Part shown: in pieces, positions 1 through 6,356 of the stretch | Layout of the letters: the number at the start of each line of letters is the position of its first letter | Numbering within the stretch: position 1 is the stretch's first letter | Assembly (NCBI GenBank): GCA_946402785.1 | Contig: CAMIXP010000018.1 | Span: forward strand, 1 to 15,805 | DNA length: 15,805 nt | DNA from: an uncultured Caryophanales bacterium | Lineage (GTDB): Bacteria > Bacillota_I > Bacilli_A > RF39 > UBA660 | Reading direction: 5' to 3' | Notes under the pieces: model-generated | The model's input: the letters and a program-made list of their open reading frames with translations, nothing else | Told to the model about the DNA's origin: nothing | The model's database searches: none | Translations under genes and position numbers: made by a program

Positions 1-437
1 ATGATGAAATCATATATGATAGAAATCATAAATGGTGCATATAGTGACCATTTGTTTTTGGAATGATTGATGTGTTCTAGGAGAACTGGTGTTAGTAAAA
101 ATAACTGTATTAAAGCAACTAAATAATATAAATGTGGGTTTGGAAATGGTTGCTTTCTCCATAATAGATAACTGAATTGATCCATTAGTGTCCATATGAT
201 AAATGGTGGGATAATTCTTTTCCATTTTTTTCTCCAAATCTCAATTCCTTTTTCTTCTTTTATATAAAGAGCTGATATAAAGAAAAAACAAGGTGTTGCG
301 AAATAGATACTTCTTTTTAAAGCTATTATGACTATTTGAGGAGCCATTGATTGCATGATTAATAGGCAATGCGTTAATATCACAAATAGAATCATAATGC
401 CTTTTATTTTTTGAATATATAGATTTTTTTCTTTCAT
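1..437 (-). CDS. Acyltransferase-3 family membrane protein, partial (3' end outside window)
   Basis: Reading the minus strand from ATG at 437 gives 145 open codons that continue past the left edge, so the C-terminal part is missing. The protein starts MKEKNLYIQKIKGIMILFVI. It then shows an LTHC segment (the early His typical of the family), a second membrane segment FATPCFFFISALYI, a basic loop WRKKWKRIIPPFIIW and HLYYLVALIQLFLLTPVL. This order matches the acyltransferase-3 (OafA/WecH-like) family, whose members are multi-pass membrane enzymes that move acyl groups onto surface sugars or other exported molecules. The substrate cannot be told. The start at 437 is chosen because a GAGG site lies 8 bases upstream; the in-frame ATG at 443 is only about 2 bases from that site. 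The gene follows rpsD on the same strand but is separated by a terminator and has its own extended -10. Family call fairly sure, function inferred. Confidence 0.82.
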   Translation of the reverse strand, partial: MKEKNLYIQKIKGIMILFVILTHCLLIMQSMAPQIVIIALKRSIYFATPCFFFISALYIKEEKGIEIWRKKWKRIIPPFIIWTLMDQFSYLLWRKQPFPNPHLYYLVALIQLFLLTPVLLEHINHSKNKWSLYAPFMISIIYDFI

Positions 438-455
438 AAGCATATCCTCTTTTTT

Positions 456-464
456 ATTATAACA
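456..464 (-). promoter_or_regulatory. Extended -10 promoter for the acyltransferase gene
   Basis: The minus strand reads TGTTATAAT, a perfect extended -10, about 20 bases before the start codon at 437. The T of TGT is the last base of the T tract of the rpsD terminator. The -35 position (about 479-484) falls inside the terminator hairpin and has no -35-like sequence, so recognition would depend on the extended -10. Confidence 0.55.
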
Positions 465-489
465 AAAAAAGGACTCTTTCGAGTCCTTT
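464..489 (-). terminator. Rho-independent terminator of rpsD
   Basis: A 9-bp perfect stem (468-476 with 481-489, core GGACTC/GAGTCC) closes a 4-base loop. On the minus strand it is followed by a run of seven T. It begins 7 bases after the rpsD stop codon. Confidence 0.93.
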
Positions 490-495
490 ATTCTT

Positions 496-1098
496 TTACT
501 TATTGTAGAATTCAACGATTAATGCTTCATTAATATCAGCATTTAATTCATTTCTTTCAGGCATTCTAACGTAAGTAGCTTCCATTTTTCCTTCATCGTA
601 GTTGATGAATTCAACTCTTTTTGTTACTTTAGATAATGCTTCTGTAACAACTTTTAAGTTCTTATCATCATCTTTTAGTGAGATAACATCTCCTGGTTTC
701 ACTCTGTATGATGGAATATTAACTTTCTTTCCATTAACAGTAACATGTCCATGGTTAACTAATTGTCTAGCTCCACGACGTGTTGTAGCAAAACCAATAC
801 GATATACTAAGTTATCTAATCTAGATTCAAGTAATTTTAAGAAGTTTGTACCGTTAGTACCCTTCATCTTACAAGCTTCTTCGAAAGTCTTTCTGAATTG
901 TCTTTCATTCATTCCATACATGAAACGAACTTTTTGTTTCTCTTTTAATTGAGTTCCATAATCAGATAATTTACCTTTACGATCACTTCCGTGTTGTCCT
1001 GGTCCATATGGACGACGAGCGATTTCTCTTCCTGTTTCAGTGATTGAGAATCCAACACGACGAGCTTGTTTATAACTTGGTCCTGTATATCTTGCCAT
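496..1098 (-). CDS. rpsD: 30S ribosomal protein S4 (uS4)
   Basis: Encodes 200 residues, the normal length for S4, which binds 16S rRNA early in small-subunit assembly and in Bacillota also represses its own synthesis through the mRNA leader. The N-terminal domain carries MARYTGPSYKQARRVG and RRPYGPGQHG. The S4 RNA-binding fold follows at about residues 91-155, with ESRLDNLVYRIGFATTRRGA and the loop LVNHGHVTVNGKKVNIPSYRVKPGD. No zinc-binding cysteine cluster is present at the N-terminus, so this is the zinc-free (C-) form. The start ATG at 1098 has an AAAGGAG site about 8 bases upstream. The gene appears to be a single-gene unit, with its own promoter and structured leader upstream and a terminator directly downstream. 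It is divergent from ezrA. Confidence 0.99.
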   Translation of the reverse strand: MARYTGPSYKQARRVGFSITETGREIARRPYGPGQHGSDRKGKLSDYGTQLKEKQKVRFMYGMNERQFRKTFEEACKMKGTNGTNFLKLLESRLDNLVYRIGFATTRRGARQLVNHGHVTVNGKKVNIPSYRVKPGDVISLKDDDKNLKVVTEALSKVTKRVEFINYDEGKMEATYVRMPERNELNADINEALIVEFYNK

Positions 1099-1255
1099 TT
1101 TAAAATCTCCTTTCCTCTTATTACAAATCTTGAGGTGGAATGGTCACAAACTAGGGAGTTTTTCTTCTTCTTTCACATAACAGCATTGCTACTTGATTTG
1201 TGATTTGAAAAACACGTTAATTTATTCCATTTCCCGCTGTTTCAAGGAATTTGCA
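1099..1255 (-). promoter_or_regulatory. Structured rpsD 5' leader, candidate S4 autoregulatory RNA
   Basis: The roughly 155-base leader contains three nested helices that can be paired by hand. P1 pairs 1242-1253 with 1124-1133: CAAAT and CTTGA on the 5' side, separated by a 2-base bulge, pair with TCAAGATTTG. P2 pairs 1224-1229 with 1136-1141 (TGGAAT/ATTCCA). P3 pairs 1197-1203 with 1144-1150 (TCACAAA/TTTGTGA). P1 begins within a few bases of the predicted transcript start and closes just above the ribosome-binding site at 1107-1116. Bacillota rpsD leaders are known targets of S4 protein, so autogenous control is the natural reading. No intrinsic terminator is visible in the leader, which suggests control at translation. 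I did not align it to the published leader family. Confidence 0.75.
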
Positions 1256-1261
1256 TTATTA

Positions 1262-1290
1262 ATTATATTTGAATTCCCTATAAATGTCAA
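1262..1290 (-). promoter_or_regulatory. Perfect sigma-A promoter of rpsD
   Basis: The minus strand has -35 TTGACA at 1290-1285, a 17-base spacer, and -10 TATAAT at 1267-1262. Both hexamers match consensus at every base, as expected for a strongly expressed ribosomal-protein gene. The predicted transcript start is near 1255, just before the first leader helix. Confidence 0.92.
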
Positions 1291-1392
1291 GAAATTGTTG
1301 TGTTTTATAGGTATCCGGGTGATTATTTTACTAAAAATGTGGAAATAATGGTCTTAATTGTGATAGAATATACTTAGAATTGAGGTGAGTAT

Positions 1393-3105
1393 ATGCAAGG
1401 ACAATTTCTTATTATTGGTTCTGTTGTCGTACTGTGTCTTGTGATTGTTATTGTTATACTTCATTTCGTTAAGAGAGCTGAGATTAATTTCTATAAGAAT
1501 AAACTAAAGAAACTAGAGATAGAGAGAAATCAGATTGCATCTACTCCAGTTTTATTAGAGTTATCGAAGGTTGAACCTATTATCAAGAATGATAAGATGG
1601 AAGAAAAATATACCGAGTGGCAAGATAAATTTACGTTTATTAAAGAGAAACGTCTATCTGTCATTGATGATATGTTAATTGACTTAGATGTATTCTTAGA
1701 GAAGAGAGATTATAAAAACTGTGTTATTAAGATTGCAAAAACAGAAATTGAAATTTATAAAGTACGTGAAGCTGCAGAACATTTATTAGATGAAATTAAA
1801 GATATTACATTAAGTGAAGCAAAATATCGTTCAATTATTACGAAGTTAAAAACAAAATATCGTTCTTTAAATAAAGAATTTAATGATCACCGTGATCTAT
1901 ATGGTATTATGCAAGAGGCTGTTGAACTACAGTTAGAAAATATTGAAAGACGTTTCCAAGACTTTGAAACTGTTATGGAAGCAAATGACTATAATGAAGT
2001 CGTTCATATTTGTAAGGCTCTTGATAATATGATTGATCATATGGAAATCCTTATTAAAGAAGTTCCAGATGTTCTATTAATGATTCAAACTGTTATTCCT
2101 AATCGTATGAATGAAGTAGAAGCTACTTATAAAGATATGGTTGATAAGGGATATGTACTTGATTATTTAAATATTGATTATAATATTGAAGAGTCTAAAA
2201 AGAATCTAGAAAGAATCTTAGATAAAGTTAAAATGATTAATCTAGAAGGTTGTATGTTTGATTTAAAGACTATGCTAGAATACTTTGATTCTTTATTTAT
2301 TGATTTTGAAAAAGAAAGATTATCGAGAAAAGCTTATGAAGAATCTTCCAAAGATTTCGCAAAGAGACTAGATAAGACCAATAAATTAGTAAAAGATGTT
2401 TATGATCAGTTAGATGATATTAAAAAGATGTATGATTTAAGTGATGAGGATGTTAATATTCTTCATGAAGTGAATAAAATTCTTGTAGTTATTAATGATG
2501 ACTATAAGAAGATGGTTCAAAAAGAAGAAGCTAAATCTTGTCCTTATTCTATGTTAAATGAGGAAGTTGATTCTTTAACAGATCGTCTATCTGATATGGA
2601 AGCTGATTTTGATCAAGCATTGAAATCTCTTGGAAATATGTATGATGATGAAGTACGTGCAAGAGAGCAATTGGAAGAGATTCAACAATTTTTAAAGACT
2701 TGTAAGAATCAAGTTCGTACTTATAAATTACCAGTTGTAACGGATAATTACTTTGTTCAATTGAATGAAGCAAATGATGCCATTACAGAGGTTATTCATG
2801 AGTTGGAACAAAAGCCAATTGTGATTAAGACATTGAATACAAGAGTAGATACTGCTAGAGATTTGGTATTAAAACTATATAATACTACGAATGAAATGGT
2901 TCATAATGCTGAATTTGCAGAAAGATGTATGGTTTATTTAAACCGTTTCCGTTCTACGTATGAAGGTGTTGATGAGTGCTTGAATGATGCGGAAGAAAGA
3001 TTCTACCGAGGAGATTATAAAGAAGCATTAAATTATTCTATTAAAGCAACATCATTTATTAATGATGAGTTGTATCAAAAGTTGGAGGAAGTTTATGAAA
3101 AATAA
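1393..3105 (+). CDS. ezrA: Septation ring formation regulator EzrA
   Basis: Encodes 570 residues, within the 560-580 range usual for EzrA, a membrane-anchored protein that limits FtsZ ring assembly and links it to cell-wall synthesis. One N-terminal membrane helix (about residues 5-27) is followed by KRAEINFYKNKLKKLE. Almost all of the rest is charged, alpha-helical and coiled-coil-like, as in the spectrin-like repeats of EzrA. Family-type segments are YRSLNKEFNDHRDLYG, VLDYLNIDYNIEE and, near the C-terminus, YLNRFRSTYEGVD followed by AEERFYRGDYKEALNYS. These correspond in place and pattern to the conserved C-terminal patch of EzrA. A GAGGTGAG site sits 3-4 bases before ATG 1393. The gene overlaps the start of the next gene. 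No convincing promoter was found; TATACT at 1369-1374 is a weak -10 candidate. Confidence 0.92.
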   Translation: MQGQFLIIGSVVVLCLVIVIVILHFVKRAEINFYKNKLKKLEIERNQIASTPVLLELSKVEPIIKNDKMEEKYTEWQDKFTFIKEKRLSVIDDMLIDLDVFLEKRDYKNCVIKIAKTEIEIYKVREAAEHLLDEIKDITLSEAKYRSIITKLKTKYRSLNKEFNDHRDLYGIMQEAVELQLENIERRFQDFETVMEANDYNEVVHICKALDNMIDHMEILIKEVPDVLLMIQTVIPNRMNEVEATYKDMVDKGYVLDYLNIDYNIEESKKNLERILDKVKMINLEGCMFDLKTMLEYFDSLFIDFEKERLSRKAYEESSKDFAKRLDKTNKLVKDVYDQLDDIKKMYDLSDEDVNILHEVNKILVVINDDYKKMVQKEEAKSCPYSMLNEEVDSLTDRLSDMEADFDQALKSLGNMYDDEVRAREQLEEIQQFLKTCKNQVRTYKLPVVTDNYFVQLNEANDAITEVIHELEQKPIVIKTLNTRVDTARDLVLKLYNTTNEMVHNAEFAERCMVYLNRFRSTYEGVDECLNDAEERFYRGDYKEALNYSIKATSFINDELYQKLEEVYEK

Positions 3106-3721
3106 TAAAGGTTTTGCGAAATTTGAAGTAATTACAATTGTTTTGATTTTATTAGTTGTATTTGCATTTCTATTCTATATGATTTTGAATGGAGCTAGTG
3201 GTCAGAAATTTACTACGATGAAAGAGAATGCTAATTCTTTTTCAAAAGCAGTTGCTACCAATATTGATTCTTTCCATTACATTAATACTGTTTATTTAGG
3301 AGAAGCTATTGATGAAAAAGTATTTAATAAATTAAAGAATCCATTTGGTTCTGGTGATTGTGATCCTGCTGAATCAAAAGTAGAGACGATTGATGGTAAG
3401 ACTTATGTTACTTTAAAATGTGGTAAATATTTATTAGAAAAACAAGATTTTGCGGATACGAAAAATGTTCCTTTTTACGAAGTAGGAGAATGGAGTGAAA
3501 AGAAACCAGAAGGTGACGATGTTCAAGAAGTAAAACTTTATAATTGTGTAGAAAATGATAAAGATGTTTTTGAAAAGTATTATGAAGAATTATATTTCGT
3601 ATATCAAATGAATCATAAATATGAAACAGATTATTATTTCGCAAGTGATATGAATGATGCTGATTGTGAAGTTGTTTCTAAAACATTCTATCGTACTCAT
3701 AAAGAAGTAGAACAAAAATAA
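3095..3721 (+). CDS. Pilin-like (type IV prepilin signature) anchored protein
   Basis: Encodes 208 residues when started at ATG 3095, which has GGAGGAA 5 bases upstream. An upstream in-frame ATG at 3062 lacks such a site. The N-terminus reads MKNNKGFAKFEVITIVLILL: basic residues, Gly6, then a hydrophobic helix with Glu at position +5 after the Gly-Phe junction. This is the prepilin peptidase site pattern of type IV pilins and pseudopilins. The exported part carries four cysteines (89, 109, 151, 191) that could form two disulfides, and an NPFGSG segment. The start codon lies inside the last codons of ezrA (11-base overlap), so the two are translationally coupled. No pilus ATPase, platform protein or peptidase is in the window. 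It may be a pseudopilin of a com-like system, or simply a tail-anchored cell-surface protein that mimics the signal. CDS certain, family call moderate. Confidence 0.65.
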   Translation: MKNNKGFAKFEVITIVLILLVVFAFLFYMILNGASGQKFTTMKENANSFSKAVATNIDSFHYINTVYLGEAIDEKVFNKLKNPFGSGDCDPAESKVETIDGKTYVTLKCGKYLLEKQDFADTKNVPFYEVGEWSEKKPEGDDVQEVKLYNCVENDKDVFEKYYEELYFVYQMNHKYETDYYFASDMNDADCEVVSKTFYRTHKEVEQK

Positions 3722-3741
3722 GTCTTCGGACTTATTTTTTT
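3714..3741 (+). terminator. Rho-independent terminator with UUCG tetraloop
   Basis: A stem of 11 bp (3714-3724 with 3729-3739) is closed by C(TTCG)G, the very stable tetraloop, followed by T residues to 3741. The stop codon of the pilin-like gene lies inside the 5' arm. It ends the ezrA-pilin unit. Confidence 0.93.
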
Positions 3742-3742
3742 A

Positions 3743-3771
3743 TGGATATTTCTTCTTTCTTGTGCTAAAAT
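3743..3771 (+). promoter_or_regulatory. Promoter candidate of thiI
   Basis: -35 TGGATA at 3743-3748 (4 of 6), a 17-base spacer and -10 TAAAAT at 3766-3771, preceded by TGC, which makes an extended -10. Start of transcription would be near 3778, leaving a leader of only about 15 bases. Confidence 0.5.
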
Positions 3772-3793
3772 ATCGATGTTGGAGGTGTTCCCT

Positions 3794-4978
3794 ATGAATC
3801 GTGTTCTTTTAATTAAATATGGTGAATTATCTACTAAAAAGGGGAACCGTAATTTTTTTATTAATACTCTTTATCATACTGTATGTGATAAGTTAGAAAA
3901 ATATGATGTAGAAATTACAAAAGATAGAGCTCGTATGTGTATTTATTTTCATGATCAAGATCTAGAAGATATTCGTAAGGCTGTTGGAAAGATTTTTGGA
4001 ATTCATACATATCATATTGCGATTGTATGTGATTCTACAGAGGAGAGTATTAAAGATACATTATTAAAAGCTATTTCAGAAGAGAAGTTTTCTACTTTTA
4101 AAATGGATGTTCGTAGATGTGATAAAAGATTTCCTATTCATAGTCAGGATTTTAATCGTGTACTTGGTGGGGTTCTTCTAAAAAATATTCCCAATATTAA
4201 AGTCGATGTACACAATCCAGATTTATGGATTAATGTAGAGATCCGTGAAGAACATACGTATATCTATTATCATACGTATGAAGGATGTGGAGGATATCCT
4301 GTTGGTACACAACCTAAGGGAATGTTGATGCTTAGTGGTGGAATTGATTCTCCTGTTGCTGGATATATGGCAATGAAACGTGGAGTTGAGATAGAAGCTG
4401 TTTACTTTGAGGCTGTTCCTCATACTAGTTTAGAAGCAAGAGAAAAGGTTATTACTTTATGTCGTAAGTTATCTGAGTATACGAATAAAATTCATTTACA
4501 TGTTGTGAATTTTACTCCGATTCAAGAGAGTATTTACCAGTATTGCCGAGATGACTACTGCATCACCATTATGAGAAGAATGATGTATCGTTTAATGGAT
4601 ATGATTGCGAAGAAATATAAAGGGCTTGTGATTATCAATGGAGAAAGTATTGGACAAGTTGCTTCACAAACATTAACGAGTATGTCTGTGATTAATGAAG
4701 TTACTAACATGCCTGTTATTCGACCAGTTGCTTGTTTGGATAAACTAGAGATTATTGATCTTGCTCGTAAGATTGATACGTATGAGACTAGTATCTTACC
4801 TTATGAAGATTGTTGTACTGTGTTTGTTCCAAAACATCCAGTTATAAATCCTAGTTTAGAGACGTGTATCGAAGAGGAATCTAAGTTTGATTATCTTCCT
4901 ATGCTAGAAGAAGCAGTTAACAGTTTAAATACGATTGTTGTAACTCCTGAAGACTCTGAATATCATGATTATTTATAG
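3794..4978 (+). CDS. thiI: tRNA sulfurtransferase ThiI
   Basis: Encodes 394 residues from ATG 3794, which has GGAGGTG 6 bases upstream; an earlier in-frame ATG at 3776 precedes that site and is rejected. ThiI adenylates U8 of tRNA and transfers sulfur to give 4-thiouridine, and in some organisms also supplies sulfur for thiamine thiazole. An N-terminal ferredoxin-like region begins RVLLIKYGELSTKKGNR, a THUMP domain spans about residues 60-165, and the PP-loop ATPase motif SGGIDSPVAGY is at 181-191. Further family signatures are FEAVPHTSLEAREKV, INGESIGQVASQT and PYEDCCTVFVP. There is no rhodanese domain, as in Bacillus ThiI, which obtains sulfur from a dedicated cysteine desulfurase (NifZ). 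That partner gene is not next to it here. The gene stands alone between two terminators. Confidence 0.97.
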   Translation: MNRVLLIKYGELSTKKGNRNFFINTLYHTVCDKLEKYDVEITKDRARMCIYFHDQDLEDIRKAVGKIFGIHTYHIAIVCDSTEESIKDTLLKAISEEKFSTFKMDVRRCDKRFPIHSQDFNRVLGGVLLKNIPNIKVDVHNPDLWINVEIREEHTYIYYHTYEGCGGYPVGTQPKGMLMLSGGIDSPVAGYMAMKRGVEIEAVYFEAVPHTSLEAREKVITLCRKLSEYTNKIHLHVVNFTPIQESIYQYCRDDYCITIMRRMMYRLMDMIAKKYKGLVIINGESIGQVASQTLTSMSVINEVTNMPVIRPVACLDKLEIIDLARKIDTYETSILPYEDCCTVFVPKHPVINPSLETCIEEESKFDYLPMLEEAVNSLNTIVVTPEDSEYHDYL

Positions 4979-4982
4979 AGAT

Positions 4983-5011
4983 AAAAGATAGGTTTATAAT
5001 CTATCTTTTTT
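4983..5011 (+). terminator. Rho-independent terminator of thiI
   Basis: A 9-bp stem, AAAAGATAG (4983-4991) with CTATCTTTT (5001-5009), a 9-base loop and a T run to 5011, beginning 5 bases after the thiI stop codon. Confidence 0.88.
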
Positions 5012-5022
5012 GTTGGTATTTA

Positions 5023-5051
5023 TTGACTTTTTCGTGTTTCTTTGATAATTT
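5023..5051 (+). promoter_or_regulatory. Promoter candidate of the first ackA paralogue
   Basis: -35 TTGACT at 5023-5028, a 17-base spacer ending in TGA, and TAATTT at 5046-5051. The -10 is weak, but the TGn extension and good -35 may compensate. An overlapping GATAAT at 5044-5049 is a better hexamer with a short 15-base spacer. The hup promoter has the same TTGAYT-17-TGnTAATTT layout. Confidence 0.5.
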
Positions 5052-5078
5052 ATTGTATTATGAAAAGGAGATGTATGT

Positions 5079-6278
5079 ATGAAATTTTTATGTGTTAATG
5101 CAGGTAGTAGTTCTTTAAAATTTCAATTGTTTGAAATGCCTGAAGAAAAAGTTCTTATAAGCGGTTATATTGAAAAAATTGGATTTGAGGATTCTTTCTG
5201 GAATACAAAAATCAATGGAGAAAAAATTAGAGGAGAAAAGTATTTAAAGAATCATACGGAAGCAGTTGATGTTATGCTTGATGAATTATTAAAACATCAT
5301 GCTGTTGAAAGTTTAGATGAAATTAAAGGTGTAGGACATAGAGTTTTACATGGTGGAGAAAAATATAGTGATTCTGTATTAATCGATGATACGGTTGTTC
5401 AAGATATTAAAGATTTAACAAAACTTGGACCTCTTCATCATCCAGGAAACTTAGCTGGTATTGCTGCTATGCAAAAAGCATTACCTAATGTTCCAAATGT
5501 AGCAGTATTTGATACAGCATTCCATCAAACAATGCCTGCTGTTAATTACATGTATCCAGTTCCTTATGAATGGTATGAAAAGTATGGTGTTCGTAAATAT
5601 GGATTCCATGGAACAAGTCATAAGTATATAACTGAAACGATGAAGAAGATGTTAGGTAAAGATGACGTTAATTTAATTATTTGCCATGTTGGTAGTGGAG
5701 CTTCTATTAGTTGCATTAAAGATGGTAAATGTTATGATACGACTATGGGTCTAACACCACTTGATGGATTAATGATGGGTACTCGTTGTGGATCTATCGA
5801 TCCTTCTATTATTGAATATGTTTGTAAAGAAACTGGAAAAGATGTTTCTGAAATTACAAATGATTTAAATAAGAATAGTGGATTAAAAGGAATTTGTGGA
5901 TTCAATGATAATAGAGATGTTGAAAAAGCAATCGCTGAAGGAAATGAAAGAGCTAAACTTGCTTTAGATATGTATGTTGATATTATCAATCGTTTTATCG
6001 GAGAATACTATATTGAATTAGATGGAAAAGTTGATGCGATGGTTATGACTGCTGGTGTACTTGAAAATGGTGCAGAAACAAGAGCAGCTATTCTTCATAA
6101 ACTTGCTCCACTTGGAATTGTTATCGATGAAGAAACCAATAGTAAGATTGCTGGATTTAAAGAAATTCATGAAGGATGCATTACTACAAAGAAATCTAAA
6201 ATACCAGTATATGTAATTCCTACAAATGAAGAAATCATGATTATTCGTGATACTTATAAAATTGTTTGTGATAAATAA
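5079..6278 (+). CDS. ackA: Acetate kinase family protein, divergent paralogue
   Basis: Encodes 399 residues, full length for acetate kinase (acetyl phosphate + ADP to acetate + ATP). Core signatures are kept: NAGSSSLKF at residues 7-15, GHRVLHGGE with Arg88, FDTAFHQTMP with Asp145, FHGTSH with His177, GTR with Arg236, and Glu384/385 in TNEEIMI. Several normally invariant spots differ: LHNP is LHHP (119-122), HxGNG is HVGSG (203-207), GTRSGD is GTRCGS (234-239), and the adenosine-site motif GxGEN is GVLEN (326-330). The stretch normally read GISGxSSDMRD is one residue shorter (271-280). The neighbouring paralogue keeps the usual form at these motif positions. I infer a working ASKHA-fold kinase with altered nucleotide or acyl specificity, perhaps a longer acyl phosphate. 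Start ATG 5079 lies 8 bases after GGAG. It is a single-gene unit with its own promoter and terminator. Confidence 0.88.
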   Translation: MKFLCVNAGSSSLKFQLFEMPEEKVLISGYIEKIGFEDSFWNTKINGEKIRGEKYLKNHTEAVDVMLDELLKHHAVESLDEIKGVGHRVLHGGEKYSDSVLIDDTVVQDIKDLTKLGPLHHPGNLAGIAAMQKALPNVPNVAVFDTAFHQTMPAVNYMYPVPYEWYEKYGVRKYGFHGTSHKYITETMKKMLGKDDVNLIICHVGSGASISCIKDGKCYDTTMGLTPLDGLMMGTRCGSIDPSIIEYVCKETGKDVSEITNDLNKNSGLKGICGFNDNRDVEKAIAEGNERAKLALDMYVDIINRFIGEYYIELDGKVDAMVMTAGVLENGAETRAAILHKLAPLGIVIDEETNSKIAGFKEIHEGCITTKKSKIPVYVIPTNEEIMIIRDTYKIVCDK

Positions 6279-6304
6279 AAGAAGTTTTTTAAACTTCTTT
6301 TTTT
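6277..6304 (+). terminator. Rho-independent terminator between the two ackA genes
   Basis: An 11-bp perfect stem (6277-6287 with 6291-6301, core GAAGTTT/AAACTTC), a 3-base loop and T residues to 6304. It overlaps the stop codon of the first ackA gene. Confidence 0.9.
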
Positions 6305-6320
6305 ATTGCTTGATTTATAG

Positions 6321-6326
6321 TATAAT
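6321..6326 (+). promoter_or_regulatory. -10 element candidate for the second ackA operon
   Basis: A perfect TATAAT lies 31 bases before the start codon. The expected -35 position (about 6298-6303) is the T-rich 3' arm of the preceding terminator, with no -35-like hexamer, and no TGn extension is present. Confidence 0.45.
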
Positions 6327-6356
6327 ATTGTTATATTTAAGGAAAGAGGGCTAATT

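Noticed and set aside
10..237. 75-residue minus-strand frame
   Set aside because: It lies in a different frame of the acyltransferase gene, which reads through the same bases with membrane-protein character and family motifs.
602..952. Plus-strand frame opposite rpsD
   Set aside because: Antisense shadow of a certain ribosomal-protein gene, without a ribosome-binding site.
3062..3094. Upstream starts at 3062 (pilin-like), 3776 (thiI), 9098 (TTG) and 11576 (GTG)
   Set aside because: In each case a strong Shine-Dalgarno site lies at the right distance from the later ATG and not from the earlier codon.
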